Assembly: GCA_963754645.1 (NCBI GenBank) | Contig: CAVWGP010000002.1 | Location: 62,001 to 126,000 of the forward strand | Length of the DNA: 64,000 nucleotides | Origin: CAVWGP01 sp963754645 | Lineage (GTDB): Bacteria; Pseudomonadota; Alphaproteobacteria; Bin65 | Direction of reading: 5' to 3' | Shown: piece after piece, positions 35,579-44,757 of the stretch | How positions within the stretch are numbered: position 1 is the first letter of the stretch | Layout of the letters: every line of letters starts with the position of its first letter | Notes under the pieces: generated by a model | Databases searched by the model: none | The model's input: the letters and a program-made list of their open reading frames with translations, nothing else | Told to the model about the DNA's origin: nothing | Translations under genes and position numbers: made by a program

Positions 35579-36790
35579 CTAGAAACCGATTCGGTTGGCG
35601 CGCGCGGTGAAAAAGATGCCGCTCGGCTTCTGCGCGGGAATTTCGCCGATCGGCGTGCCGCTGCGCGTGTCGTAGATCACGACCTTGTCGTCATCGCGCG
35701 CCGACAGCCAGACTTGCTCGCCGCGCGGCGTGAACTCGAGGTGGAGGATCGCCTTGCCGGGCTGAATTGCGCGCACCACCCGGCGGCTGGCGACGTCGAT
35801 GACTTGCACCGTGTCGTTGCGGGGGTGGGCGAAGTTGACCCACGCTTCGCGGCCATCGGGCCGCGCGATGGCGAAAACCGGCTGGCCGTGAACGGCGATC
35901 CGGCCCGCCTCCTGCCAAGTCTCGCGATGGACAAGGACGACCTCGTGCGCGCCGACACCGGGAACGATGAGGACGCCGCCCGCGTCGGCCCAGCCTTCGA
36001 AATGCGGCATCTTGTAGACGGGCAAGCGCTGCTCGCCTTGCCCGTAGGCCGGCAGGATGCGCGTCACGCCGCGTTCCGGATGCCAAAGATCGAGCCGCGC
36101 CACGCCATTTTCGCCGAACAGTCCCGCCGCATACCAGCGGCCGTCGGACGTCACCATGCCGTCATAGGGATTGCGCCCGATATTGCGGAACTTTTCGAGG
36201 CGCGGCTGCTTCCGGTCGGTGAGGTCGGCGACCCAGATTTCGCCCGCGTCCCACAGCGCGTAAACGAATTTCTGCCCCGGCGCATCGACCAGACCCACAA
36301 CTTTCGATTGCTCGCCATTGCCATAGGCCGCGGGCAAGTCGGCGACGAGTTCCAGCGTTCGCGAATCGAACACCTTGATCCCGCCGGGCACATAGTTGGC
36401 CACCGCGACAAGCGCGCCGTCCTGCGAGATGGCGCCGCCGATGCTGTTGCCGCTCTGCATGATGCGTTTGACGATCTCGCCGGTCAGAAGATCGAGTTTG
36501 GTCAAGCCGCCGTCGCGGCCGAAGATGAAGGCGAAGCGTCCGTCACGCGAGAAGACCGCCGAAGCGTGCGACAAGTCGCCGAGACCGGTTACGCGCTGCA
36601 GGCGCGTCCGTGTGGTTGTTTCGACGATCAGCACACTCCCGCTGGCGCGTTCGACGACGAGCCCGAGGTCGCCTGTGCCGCGCAACTCGGCGAGCGCAAC
36701 ATTCGCGCCGCCTAAGAGAGCAAAAGCAACCATTGCTGCGGCAATCCAGGCGCACATAAAAGACCGCAATAAGTTGGCGCAGCTTTTCAT
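35579..36790 (-). CDS. nirF: NirF: heme d1 biosynthesis protein with d1-type propeller
   Basis: 403 residues from ATG at 36790 (ATGA overlap with nirC). N-terminal signal or anchor (AAAMVAFALLGGANVALAEL), then LRGTGDLGLVVERASGSVLIVET and blade repeats such as HASAVFSRDGRFAFIFGRDGGLTKLDLL, NSIGGAISQDGALVAVANYVPGGIKVFD and LHLEFTPRGEQVWLSARDDD. It lacks a CxxCH heme c site, which separates it from NirN and NirS. Binds a heme d1 precursor in the periplasm and is essential for the cofactor. Confidence 0.92.
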   Translation of the reverse strand: MKSCANLLRSFMCAWIAAAMVAFALLGGANVALAELRGTGDLGLVVERASGSVLIVETTTRTRLQRVTGLGDLSHASAVFSRDGRFAFIFGRDGGLTKLDLLTGEIVKRIMQSGNSIGGAISQDGALVAVANYVPGGIKVFDSRTLELVADLPAAYGNGEQSKVVGLVDAPGQKFVYALWDAGEIWVADLTDRKQPRLEKFRNIGRNPYDGMVTSDGRWYAAGLFGENGVARLDLWHPERGVTRILPAYGQGEQRLPVYKMPHFEGWADAGGVLIVPGVGAHEVVLVHRETWQEAGRIAVHGQPVFAIARPDGREAWVNFAHPRNDTVQVIDVASRRVVRAIQPGKAILHLEFTPRGEQVWLSARDDDKVVIYDTRSGTPIGEIPAQKPSGIFFTARANRIGF

Positions 36791-37116
36791 CGTTCCAATC
36801 CCCGCTTCATGTGACGCACCAGCCATTCGGCCTCGCCGCGATTGATTTCGAATTCCCAAGGCGGCATCGCTGTCCTGGGAATGCCAAACAAGATCACGTC
36901 GACGAGATAGTCATCTGGCTTGTCGGCGATTTGTGCGGGAAGGAGCGGCGGTCCCAGGCCGCCCTTGAGTGTCAGGCCGTGGCACGAGCCGCAGTCATGT
37001 CGCAGCCGGTCGATAAGCTCGTGCTGCCGCGGCGGCGCTGGATCGTCGGCCCTTGATGCCGCGGGCCAGAAACCAACGCCGAGCAGAGCGAGCAATAGCG
37101 TAACGACGCTACGCAC
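36787..37116 (-). CDS. nirC: NirC: small c55x-type cytochrome
   Basis: 109 residues from GTG at 37116, overlapping the nirE end by 8 bp. Signal peptide SVVTLLLALLGVGFWPAASRA; heme site CGSCHGLTLKGGLGPPLLP; PRTAMPPWEFEI holds the axial Met. NirC can donate electrons to NirS and is implicated in cofactor maturation. An ATG further upstream would place the start inside nirE and is less likely. Confidence 0.87.
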   Translation of the reverse strand: MRSVVTLLLALLGVGFWPAASRADDPAPPRQHELIDRLRHDCGSCHGLTLKGGLGPPLLPAQIADKPDDYLVDVILFGIPRTAMPPWEFEINRGEAEWLVRHMKRGLER

Positions 37117-37903
37117 CGACGGCCTCCAGGAGCGGCCCGAAAGACCGATGATGACCCAGCGTCTCCGCCAGCGCGACAACGCGGCCGATGACGATGAGGA
37201 CCGGAGCGCGCAATCGCGCTTCGACGGTCCGGCGCGGCAGATCGGCGAGAGTCGCGATTAGAATCTGCTCATTTGGCGTAGTGCCGTTCGAAATCGCCGC
37301 GGCCGGTGTCGATGCCGGCAATCCGGCTCTCATCAGCTCACGGCTGATCTGCGGCAAGTTCGCCATGCCCATGTAGAAGACCAGCGTCGTATCTGGATTC
37401 GCGAGGCAATGCCAATTGAGTTCCAAATTCGCATCGGCCCGGCAATGGCCGGTCACAAAAGTAACGCTGGTCGCCAAGCCCCGATGCGTCAGCGGAATGC
37501 GGGCGCTTGCCGTACAACCCGAGGCCGCCGTAACCCCCGGAACGACTTCGAATGGAATATTGTTGGCCGCGAGATGGAGGGCTTCTTCGCAGCCGCGACC
37601 AAAAACGAAAGGGTCGCCGCCCTTCAAGCGTACGACGATGCGGTGCTTGCGCGCCAACCGGACGAGCAAGGCGTTGATCTCCTCTTGCGGCATGGCGTGC
37701 TCGCCCGTCGCCTTGCCGGCGTAGACGCGCGGTACGGCGCTGGGCACGAATTCAAGGATGGGCGGCGCGATGAGGCGATCGAAGACGACGATGTCCGCCG
37801 TCCGCAGCAGGCGCGCGGCCTTTACGGTCAGCAGGTCCGGATCGCCGGGACCGGCGCCGACCAGATAGACACAAGCCTCGTGCCTTTCGCTGTTTTGGAT
37901 CAT
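37109..37903 (-). CDS. nirE: NirE: S-adenosylmethionine:uroporphyrinogen III methyltransferase
   Basis: 264 residues. VYLVGAGPGDPDLLTVKAARLLRTADIVVFDRL (SUMT signature 1), RLKGGDPFVFGRG (signature 2), VVPGVTAASGCTASARIPLTHR and LVFYMGMANLP. Catalyses two SAM-dependent methylations of uroporphyrinogen III to precorrin-2, the branch point to siroheme and heme d1. Lying between nirS and nirC, it is the denitrification-dedicated copy. The precorrin-2 dehydrogenase step may be supplied by the gene at 51.6 kb. Confidence 0.92.
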   Translation of the reverse strand: MIQNSERHEACVYLVGAGPGDPDLLTVKAARLLRTADIVVFDRLIAPPILEFVPSAVPRVYAGKATGEHAMPQEEINALLVRLARKHRIVVRLKGGDPFVFGRGCEEALHLAANNIPFEVVPGVTAASGCTASARIPLTHRGLATSVTFVTGHCRADANLELNWHCLANPDTTLVFYMGMANLPQISRELMRAGLPASTPAAAISNGTTPNEQILIATLADLPRRTVEARLRAPVLIVIGRVVALAETLGHHRSFGPLLEAVGA

Positions 37904-37966
37904 GGTGACGGTCCCCCGCGTCCCTGTCCGTTGTTTCCGCCGTCAAGAAAATCGAGCCGAGCAAGC

Positions 37967-38001
37967 GGCGGCGGACCGGTTGCAGGTCCCGGTCCGCCGC
38001 C
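37967..38001 (-). terminator. Strong 13-bp stem-loop just after nirS
   Basis: GGCGGCGGACCGG and CCGGTCCGCCGCC pair perfectly around a 9-base loop, 6 bp past the nirS stop. A short T-rich stretch (ATTTTCTT) follows about 15 bases later on the minus strand. It could partly terminate or protect the transcript, giving more nirS than nirE-N message, a common pattern for structural versus assembly genes. Confidence 0.6.
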
Positions 38002-38007
38002 AGTCGT

Positions 38008-39754
38008 TCAGTAGACGTCGCCTTTTGTGTTAAACACGTTGAACTTGCCCGTCGGCGTTACGAGCCGCTTGTCGCGAATAACGGCTTTGACCTTGAGGGT
38101 CGCATCGTCGATCACGACGATCGCGGACTCCTGTTCTTTGCCGTTCCATACCGAGAACCACACCTCGGTGCCGTCCTTGTTGAACTCGGGCTGGACGACG
38201 CGCCGCATGCCTTCGCTGATGCCCGAGAGCTGGCCGATCGGCAGAATTGTCGGCTTCTTTTTGAGGTCGGTGAGATCGAAGACAGCGACGGACGAAGCGA
38301 TCTCGGCCTCGGGGTTGAGCGGCGTGTCGACGTAAAGCCGCTTCGACTTGGGGTGCGTCTTGATGAACAGCGAGCCGCCACCCTGGCCTTCGAGCGTCTG
38401 CACGACTTTCCAGGCGTGGTTCGCGCGCTTTACCGGATCGGTCCCGATCAACGCGATGCCCTCATCGCCGAGATGAACTCGTCGCCCAGACCGGTCCGAA
38501 TTGAGGATGGTCGAAATTGGCGCCGCGGCCGGGATGCGGCGTCGCGCCGGCCTTGATCCGAGCGACGAGCTTGCCTTCCTTGGTGTCGATCACGACAAGC
38601 GTGTTCCGCGCATTGGCGGCCACAAGGAAATAGCGACCGGTACGATCGAAGCCGCCGTCGTGCAGGAAACGCTCGGCATTGATCGTCGTGACCTTTAGAT
38701 TGTCGAGGTTGCTGTAGTCGACCAGCAGGATCTGGCCCGTTTCCTTGACATTGACGATGAATTCGGGACGGAAGTGCGAGGCGACGATCGCGGCAACGCG
38801 CGGCTCAGGGTGGAATTCCTGCGTGTCGTAGGTCATGCCGCGGGTCGAAACGACTTTGAGCGGCTTGAGCGTGGCGCCGTCCATGATCACGTATTGCGGC
38901 GGCCAGTAGGCACCCGCGATCGCGAACTTGTCCTCCCAGCCTTTCATCTTGGATGTTTCGACCGAACGCGCTTCCGATCCGATCTTCAGTTCGGCGACAG
39001 TCTGCGGCTCTTTCATCCAGAGATCGATCAGATTGAGCTTGCCGTCGCGGCCGATTGTGTAGACATAGCGGCCCGATGCCGACATGCGCGAGATATGGAC
39101 GGCATAGCCGGTCTTGATGATCGAAATGATCTTCTTGCTGTGGCCGTCGATCAGCGCGACCTCGCCGGAATCGCGCAACGTGACCGAGAAAATATTATCG
39201 ATGTCGTAGTTGTTCTCTTTCGCTTTCGGCCGCTTGTCGACCGGGATATGGACCTTCCACAACTCCAGCATTTCCTTCATGCCGAATTCCGGCGGTGCGG
39301 CCGGTTCGTTCAGCAGGTAGTTCGCCATCAACGCGACATCGTCTTTGTTGAGCTCACCCGAGCTGCCCCAATTCGGCATGCCGGCCGGCGAGCCGTAGGT
39401 GATGAACTGGGTCAGGTACTCGGCGCCACGCTTCGCCATGAGATCGGGCGTCAGCGCCTTGCCGGTAGCACCCTTGCGCAGCACGCCGTGGCAGCCGGCG
39501 CAGCGCTCGAAGTAAATCTGGTTCGCCCGCTTCCATTGGTCGGCCGTCAGCGTCGGAACGCCTGGCTTCGCGCCGGGCTGCTCGCCCGGATTCGCGGGCA
39601 AAACGTCGAGGCGCGGCTGGTAGCGTTCGCCGGGAGTCGTTTTGTGCTTATCCGCGTCGGCCGGGGGCCCCGGCTGGGTTTGCGCAAGAACCCAAGCATC
39701 GCCACCGGCGAAAAGCACGAATGCGACTGCCAACGTCCTAAGAAAACGTTTCAT
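38008..39754 (-). CDS. nirS: NirS: cytochrome cd1 nitrite reductase, frame broken once
   Basis: Reduces nitrite to NO in the periplasm. ATG at 39754 after GGAGGG; signal peptide to AQTQPG. Cytochrome c domain with YFERCAGCHGVLRKGATGKAL at about residues 85-105, then the d1 propeller (DIDNIFSVTLRDSGEVALID, GRYVYTIGRDGKLNLIDLW, LHDGGFDRTGRYFLVAANA). The frame ends early at ATSSSRR. Deleting one base of AA at 38476-38477 restores ATSHLGDEGIALIGTDP and the rest to the C-terminal TPTGKFNVFNTKGDVY, giving 581 residues. The His in SHLGD is the conserved active-site residue, so an error in the consensus is more likely than a dead gene. Confidence 0.93.
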
Positions 39755-39829
39755 TCCTGACCCTCCATGGGCACGCGGTCCCCGCTTGCTCAGCAAAGAG
39801 GCGTTTAGCGCGTCGCAGTCCGTCCGACA

Positions 39830-39843
39830 TTGACGGAGGTCAA
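39830..39843. promoter_or_regulatory. FNR/NNR/Dnr-type box TTGACGGAGGTCAA
   Basis: Perfect dyad TTGAC-N4-GTCAA in the 174-bp divergent nirS/nirI intergenic region, 76 bp from the nirS ATG and 86 bp from the nirI ATG. Cytochrome cd1 operons in other denitrifiers are switched on by CRP/FNR-family NO sensors at exactly this type of site. One site could serve both directions. Confidence 0.8.
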
Positions 39844-39928
39844 GGCCAACGGGTCGGGAACTCTAGTTTCATGCCTTGGCGTGATCGCACTGCGGTCATG
39901 GGATCCGAAAAGAAGTGGGTGGGGCGGG

Positions 39929-42049
39929 ATGCGACGCCTTTCTTTGGCAATCGCGGCCATAGCCATCGCCGCGTCACCGGCAGAAGGTCAGCGCAGCTCC
40001 GAAGACGCGTTGCCATCGGCGCAGTTGGCGAAGGTGTTTCCGGGCGCGGAGTCGGTCGTTGTACAGCTTGAAGCGCCGCCAACCTTCGAAGCGCGCCGCA
40101 ATGGCGCGCGCCTCGGTTATGTGTTTTCGACGCGAAAAATCGTCGATTCCAAAGGTTACTCCGGCAAACCGATCGACATCTGGGTCGGGCTCGATCTTCA
40201 AGGAAAGATTGTCGGCACGCTGTTGGTCGCGCAGCAGGAGCCCATTCTCGTCATCGGCATATCGGAGCAGGCGCTCGCAAACTATGTGGGCCGGTTCCGT
40301 GGGGTCGACGTACGCACGGTCGTGCGCATCGGCCGGCCGCGCGGGCCGCACGAGATCGGCGTCGACGCGATTTCCGGCGCGACAGCCAGCTCGGCCGTGA
40401 TCACCGACGCCATCATGCGCTCGGCGCGAATTGTCGCACGCGCGCGCGGAATATTGCCCGCGGCGAACGATGCGGCGGGGCTCGACCTGGATGATTTCGA
40501 GCCCCTCGATTGGAATGGATTGCTCCGGTCCGAGTCGGTCGCTCGTCTGACGCTGTCTCATCGCGCGGTCGATGAGCGGATCGGGGTGCCGCTCGAGGGC
40601 GTCTCGCCGGATGGCAATTTCATCGATCTCTACGTTGCGCTCGTTTCGCCGGCGCTGATCGGACGAAACCTGCTTGGCGAGAGGAACTACGCGACAATGA
40701 CGGCGTCGGCGGCACCGGGCGGCCAGGCGATCTTCATCGGTTCCTCGGGGCTCTATTCATTCAAGGGAACCGAATGGCTTCGCACGGGTGTGTTCGACCG
40801 GGTCCGAGTTATTCAAGGCGCGCATGCCATTGCCTTGACGCGTGCCGGGCACACGCTGATCGAGCGTCTCGAAGCGGCCGGCGCTCCCGAACTGCGTGAA
40901 ATGGCCCGATTTGCCATCCCGGTGCCCGCCAAGTTCGATCCGGCGCGCCCCTGGGTTCTCGAGCTGACTGTGCGCCGGGCAAGGACGGACGGCGGCGATG
41001 CAACGGCGACGTTCCAGCTCGCTTACCGGCCGCCCGCGCGGCTGCTGCGCCCCGCGCCGCCGCCGGCCGAGATCAAGGGACGAGAGACGAAGGATGCGAT
41101 CGCCGCCGCCGAAGCGCCGATCTGGCGGCAGATTTGGCAGGAGCGGGCCGTCCACATCGCGCTACTGCTGATAATTCTGACGGCGCTCACCGCCATTTTG
41201 TTTTTCCAGGATGCGCTCGCCCGGCGGCAGCGGCTCTATCGTCCGCTGCGTGTCGCTTTTCTCCTGGTGACGCTTATTTACGTAGGTTGGATTGCGGGCG
41301 CCCAGATTTCCGTGATCAACGTGCTGACCTTTGCGCAAGCCATGCTCACCGGTTTCCGATGGGAGGATTTCCTGCTTGAGCCGCTGATATTCATACTTTG
41401 GTGCTATGTCGCCGTGACAATATTGTTTTGGGGGCGCGGCGTGTTCTGCGGCTGGCTCTGTCCGTTCGGCGCGCTGCAGGAACTGCTCAACCGCCTCATG
41501 CGGCTGTTCAAGCTCCCTCAGATCGCCGTTCCGTTCGGGCTTCACGAACGTCTGTGGCCGTTGAAATACGTCGCGTTCCTTGCCCTCTTCGCCTTGTCGC
41601 TGGGTTCGATGAGCCACGCCGTTCTCGGGTCCGAAATCGAGCCGTTCAAGACGGCGATTTCCTTGCGGTTCGCGCGAGAATGGCAGTTTCTGGCCTATGT
41701 CGCGCTGCTCCTGAACATCGGCCTCATTGTCGAGCGGTTTTTCTGCCGATATCTCTGCCCGCTCGGCGCGGCGCTCGCAATTCCGGCGCGGCTCCGCATG
41801 TTCGATTGGTTGAAACGCCGCCACCAGTGCGGTTCGGTCTGTCAGGCCTGCGCGGTGAAGTGCACGGTGCAGGCAATTCACCCCGATGGCCGTATCAATC
41901 CCAACGAATGCATCCACTGCCTCGAGTGCCAAGTCCATTATTTCGACGATCGGACCTGTCCGCCGTTGATCGAACGCAGAAAGCGGCGTGAGCGGCGCGA
42001 AGCGCTCGCCAGCGAACCGGCCGCTCCGGGTAAGAGGGCGACGCCATGA
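39929..42049 (+). CDS. nirI: NirI/NosR family membrane flavo-iron-sulfur protein
   Basis: 706 residues from ATG at 39929 after GGGGCGGG. Signal peptide, then a periplasmic FMN-binding domain with ISGATASSAV, whose Thr is the covalent FMN site in NosR/NqrC-type proteins. Several TM segments follow with FCGWLCPFGALQELL and FCRYLCPLGAALAIP (cysteine pairs of the CxxxCP type), then a cytoplasmic polyferredoxin (CGSVCQACAVKCTVQAI, CIHCLECQVHYFDD). Placed divergently to nirS it is NirI, needed for nirS expression or activity in Paracoccus, rather than NosR of the N2O reductase cluster. The two are not separable by sequence alone here. Confidence 0.85.
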   Translation: MRRLSLAIAAIAIAASPAEGQRSSEDALPSAQLAKVFPGAESVVVQLEAPPTFEARRNGARLGYVFSTRKIVDSKGYSGKPIDIWVGLDLQGKIVGTLLVAQQEPILVIGISEQALANYVGRFRGVDVRTVVRIGRPRGPHEIGVDAISGATASSAVITDAIMRSARIVARARGILPAANDAAGLDLDDFEPLDWNGLLRSESVARLTLSHRAVDERIGVPLEGVSPDGNFIDLYVALVSPALIGRNLLGERNYATMTASAAPGGQAIFIGSSGLYSFKGTEWLRTGVFDRVRVIQGAHAIALTRAGHTLIERLEAAGAPELREMARFAIPVPAKFDPARPWVLELTVRRARTDGGDATATFQLAYRPPARLLRPAPPPAEIKGRETKDAIAAAEAPIWRQIWQERAVHIALLLIILTALTAILFFQDALARRQRLYRPLRVAFLLVTLIYVGWIAGAQISVINVLTFAQAMLTGFRWEDFLLEPLIFILWCYVAVTILFWGRGVFCGWLCPFGALQELLNRLMRLFKLPQIAVPFGLHERLWPLKYVAFLALFALSLGSMSHAVLGSEIEPFKTAISLRFAREWQFLAYVALLLNIGLIVERFFCRYLCPLGAALAIPARLRMFDWLKRRHQCGSVCQACAVKCTVQAIHPDGRINPNECIHCLECQVHYFDDRTCPPLIERRKRRERREALASEPAAPGKRATP

Positions 42050-43086
42050 CGTTCAACAAGGTCTGCGGAAGCGAGGGCGACGGAACCGTGCCGCGAAGAA
42101 CACGGCGCCAAGCGCTTACGGTGATCGCGGTCGCTTCTTGCCTACCCTTCTTTCCCAGAACCGGCGCAATGGCCAAGGCCATCGATTCGCTCGCGCATCA
42201 ATGGCGGGGAACGGCGCTAGGGGCGGAAGCGACGATCACGCTCCATCATCCCAATTCGCAAAGGGCATGTCATCTGATCGAACTTTGCATCGCTGAAATC
42301 GAGCGGCTGGAACGCGTATTCAGCCTTTATCGCCCGGCCAGCGAGCTCGCGCGCCTCAGCCGCACAGGACGGATCGACTGCCCTTCGCCGGAATTGGTTG
42401 CATTGCTCGAAGCGTCACGCCGGATGGCGCTGCTTTCGAACGGCGCATTCGATCCGACGGTTCAACCGCTGTGGCGGCTCTATGCGGCGCATGCCGATGC
42501 CGCGCGGCGATTGCCAGACCGCCGAACATTGGCGGCCGCGCTTCGATTGGTCGGCTTTGGGAATGTCGAATTTGACCGGCGCCGCATCCGGCTGACCGAG
42601 CCTGGGATGTCTGTGACGCTCAACGGTATTGCGCAAGGATACATCTCAGATCGCGTCGGCGATTTGTTGCGCGATGCCGGATTGGAGTCGGTCCTGGTCG
42701 AGCTCGGCGAAATCGTCGCAATCGGCAGACCGGCGGCCGGCACGCCCTGGCGGGTAGCGCTGGCATCTCCCGACGGAGCGAGGCCGCGGTCGCCCGGAGT
42801 CGCCATCGAGTTGATCGACGCGGCCATAGCGACCTCGGGTGCTTACGGAACGCGGCTCGATCCGGTGCTCGGAAGTCATCATCTATTCGATCCGCGGACG
42901 GGCGCTTGCCCGGAACAGATCGCAAGCGTGTCCGTCGTGGCGCGGCGTGCCGTGCTCGCCGACGCGCTGTCGACGGCCCTCTATGTCGAACCGAGCCTAT
43001 TGCATGACGATATCCTCAAGCGCGCCGGCGCCATGAGCGCCGTGCTTGTCCATCTCGACGGCCGTGCGACAAGTTTCGCCGCCTAG
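42046..43086 (+). CDS. FAD:protein FMN transferase (ApbE family; NirX/NosX-like)
   Basis: 346 residues, overlapping nirI by 4 bp. Twin-arginine-like start (PRRTRRQALTVIAV), then RGTALGAEATITL, ERVFSLYRPASELARLSR, SNGAFDPTVQPLWRLY, LTEPGMSVTLNGIAQGYISDRV and LVELGEIVAIGRP with GAYGTRLDPVLGSHHLFDPRTG. These are the ApbE motifs that bind FAD and Mg and transfer FMN to a threonine in proteins such as NosR/NirI. Its adjacent target is the SGATAS threonine of NirI. Paracoccus has the same pair as NirI-NirX. Confidence 0.9.
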   Translation: MTFNKVCGSEGDGTVPRRTRRQALTVIAVASCLPFFPRTGAMAKAIDSLAHQWRGTALGAEATITLHHPNSQRACHLIELCIAEIERLERVFSLYRPASELARLSRTGRIDCPSPELVALLEASRRMALLSNGAFDPTVQPLWRLYAAHADAARRLPDRRTLAAALRLVGFGNVEFDRRRIRLTEPGMSVTLNGIAQGYISDRVGDLLRDAGLESVLVELGEIVAIGRPAAGTPWRVALASPDGARPRSPGVAIELIDAAIATSGAYGTRLDPVLGSHHLFDPRTGACPEQIASVSVVARRAVLADALSTALYVEPSLLHDDILKRAGAMSAVLVHLDGRATSFAA

Positions 43087-43104
43087 TTCCAATCGCCGAT
43101 CCAA

Positions 43105-43118
43105 TTGACGTGCATCAA
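43105..43118. promoter_or_regulatory. FNR/NNR-type box TTGACGTGCATCAA upstream of hemA
   Basis: TTGA-N6-TCAA dyad, 82 bp before the hemA ATG, in the 113-bp gap after apbE. Links heme supply to denitrifying conditions, as seen for hemA/hemN in other alphaproteobacteria. Confidence 0.7.
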
Positions 43119-43199
43119 GGAGGCGGGTCCGCCCTGAGGGGAAATTGACATACCGGGTCGGGCGGTCATCTTCGATGCAAGCGACAGGGAAACCAGACA

Positions 43200-44417
43200 A
43201 TGATGGACTATGAAGCGCGGTTTGCCGAAGCTGTTGCTCGCGTCAAGGCCGAGGGGCGCTATCGCATTTTTGCCGATCTCGAGCGGAAGGTCGGCCGATT
43301 TCCCGAGGCGCGAAACTTGCGAAACGGCGACGCGCGCGATGTCGTTGTTTGGTGCTCCAACGATTATCTTGGGATGGGGCAGCACCCCACGGTTCTGCAG
43401 GGCGCCGCCGATGCGCTCGCTCGAATCGGCGCCGGCAGCGGCGGCACCCGCAATATTTCCGGCACGACGCACCTTCACGTGCAGCTCGAACAGGAGCTTG
43501 CCGATCTGCATCGCAAGGAAGCGGCCCTGCTATTCACGTCCGGCTATGTCGCGAACGAAGCCTGCCTCAGTACGCTGGCCAAACTGCTCCCTGGATGCAT
43601 TATTTATTCGGACGAGCTCAACCACGCATCGATGATCGAAGGCATGAAGCAGGGGCGATGCGAGAAACGCATCTTCCGGCACAACGATCTCGGCCATCTC
43701 GAGCGGCTGTTGCGCGAAACGCCGCGCGATCTGCCCAAGCTGATCGCATTCGAATCGGTTTATTCGATGGAAGGCGATGTCGCGCCGATCGGCGCCATCT
43801 GCGACCTGGCTGATAAGTACGGTGCCATGACTTATCTCGACGAAGTCCATGCAGTCGGACTTTACGGCGCGCGCGGCGCCGGCGTGGCCGAGCGCGATGG
43901 CGTCATGCACCGTCTCACGGTCATCGAAGGGACATTGGCAAAAGGCTTTGGCGTCATGGGCGGATATATCGCGGCGTCGTCCGCGCTGGTCGACGCTATT
44001 CGCAGCAGCGCGCCGGGGTTCATCTTTACGACATCGCTCGCGCCGCCGGTCGTCGGCGCCGCGCTCGCGAGCGTCCGCCATCTTAAGTGGAGCAACGCCG
44101 AACGCCTGCGGCATCAGGAGCGGGCGGCGCGGTTGAAGACGATGCTGGCCGAAGCCGGGCTGCCCGTGATGCCGTCCACCTCCCACATCGTTCCCGTTCT
44201 CGTCGGCGATCCTGTATTGTGCAAGCGAATGACCAACTCGCTGCTTGACGAATACGGACTCTACATTCAGCCGATCAACTATCCGACCGTGCCGCGCGGC
44301 ACCGAGCGGCTGCGGATCACGCCCAATCCCTGTCACTCGGACGCGATGATGGACGATCTGGTGCGCGCGCTGTCGGCAATTTGGAGCCGGATGTCGCTCC
44401 GGGCTGCGGCGGAATAG
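43200..44417 (+). CDS. hemA: 5-aminolevulinate synthase (ALAS)
   Basis: 405 residues. PLP enzyme joining glycine and succinyl-CoA to give 5-aminolevulinate, the first step of heme by the C4 (Shemin) route used in Alphaproteobacteria. VWCSNDYLGMGQHP, GSGGTRNISGTTHLHVQLE, YSDELNHASMIEGM, TYLDEVHAVGLYG and GTLAKGFGVMGG (PLP Lys) are present, with TPNPCHSD near the C-terminus. Sits in the denitrification island behind an FNR-type box. Probably a dedicated copy meeting the demand for heme c, d1 and b. Confidence 0.93.
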   Translation: MMDYEARFAEAVARVKAEGRYRIFADLERKVGRFPEARNLRNGDARDVVVWCSNDYLGMGQHPTVLQGAADALARIGAGSGGTRNISGTTHLHVQLEQELADLHRKEAALLFTSGYVANEACLSTLAKLLPGCIIYSDELNHASMIEGMKQGRCEKRIFRHNDLGHLERLLRETPRDLPKLIAFESVYSMEGDVAPIGAICDLADKYGAMTYLDEVHAVGLYGARGAGVAERDGVMHRLTVIEGTLAKGFGVMGGYIAASSALVDAIRSSAPGFIFTTSLAPPVVGAALASVRHLKWSNAERLRHQERAARLKTMLAEAGLPVMPSTSHIVPVLVGDPVLCKRMTNSLLDEYGLYIQPINYPTVPRGTERLRITPNPCHSDAMMDDLVRALSAIWSRMSLRAAAE

Positions 44418-44433
44418 CGCGGGCATATCGGGA

Positions 44434-44616
44434 TTGGAAACACTCTATTTCACGGTCGTTGCGGTCGGGCTTTATTTGCTGGCGGATTGGCTCCTCGACC
44501 GGCTTGAAGCGCGCGCCGGCCGGCGCTTCGAATATCGCAGCATCTATTTTCTATTCATCCTCGGTGCGTTCGCGCTGGGTTCATTCGCGCTCCTTCGGCA
44601 TTGGCTCGGGGACTGA
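44434..44616 (+). CDS. Small membrane protein, function unknown
   Basis: 60 residues from TTG at 44434, 16 bp after hemA. Two hydrophobic segments (TLYFTVVAVGLYLLADWLL and SIYFLFILGAFALGSFALL) separated by RLEARAGRRFEYR. Similar short proteins occur in nor/nir neighbourhoods, but I know no function. Probably cotranscribed with hemA. Confidence 0.6.
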   Translation: METLYFTVVAVGLYLLADWLLDRLEARAGRRFEYRSIYFLFILGAFALGSFALLRHWLGD

Positions 44617-44640
44617 CGCGCGCCGGCGACGCGCGGCCCG

Positions 44641-44654
44641 TTGACCTAAATCAA
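44641..44654. promoter_or_regulatory. FNR/NNR-type box TTGACCTAAATCAA before the NO-reductase-like operon
   Basis: Dyad TTGA-N6-TCAA, 103 bp before the ATG at 44758, the first gene of the norSY-like operon. Good match to sites that drive nor operons through NNR/Dnr regulators. Confidence 0.75.
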
Positions 44655-44757
44655 GGGAGAGCGAGCGCAAGGCGGCGTAGATTTTTCGACAGGCGATTTT
44701 GCGGGACAGAGTCGCCGACGCGGGGGATTCGTTGTCTCGACTTGGGGAGCCCATTGC

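Noticed and set aside
39929..42049. NosR of a nitrous oxide reductase cluster
   Set aside because: No nosZ, nosD, nosF, nosY or nosL gene is near; the gene is divergent from nirS, so NirI is preferred.
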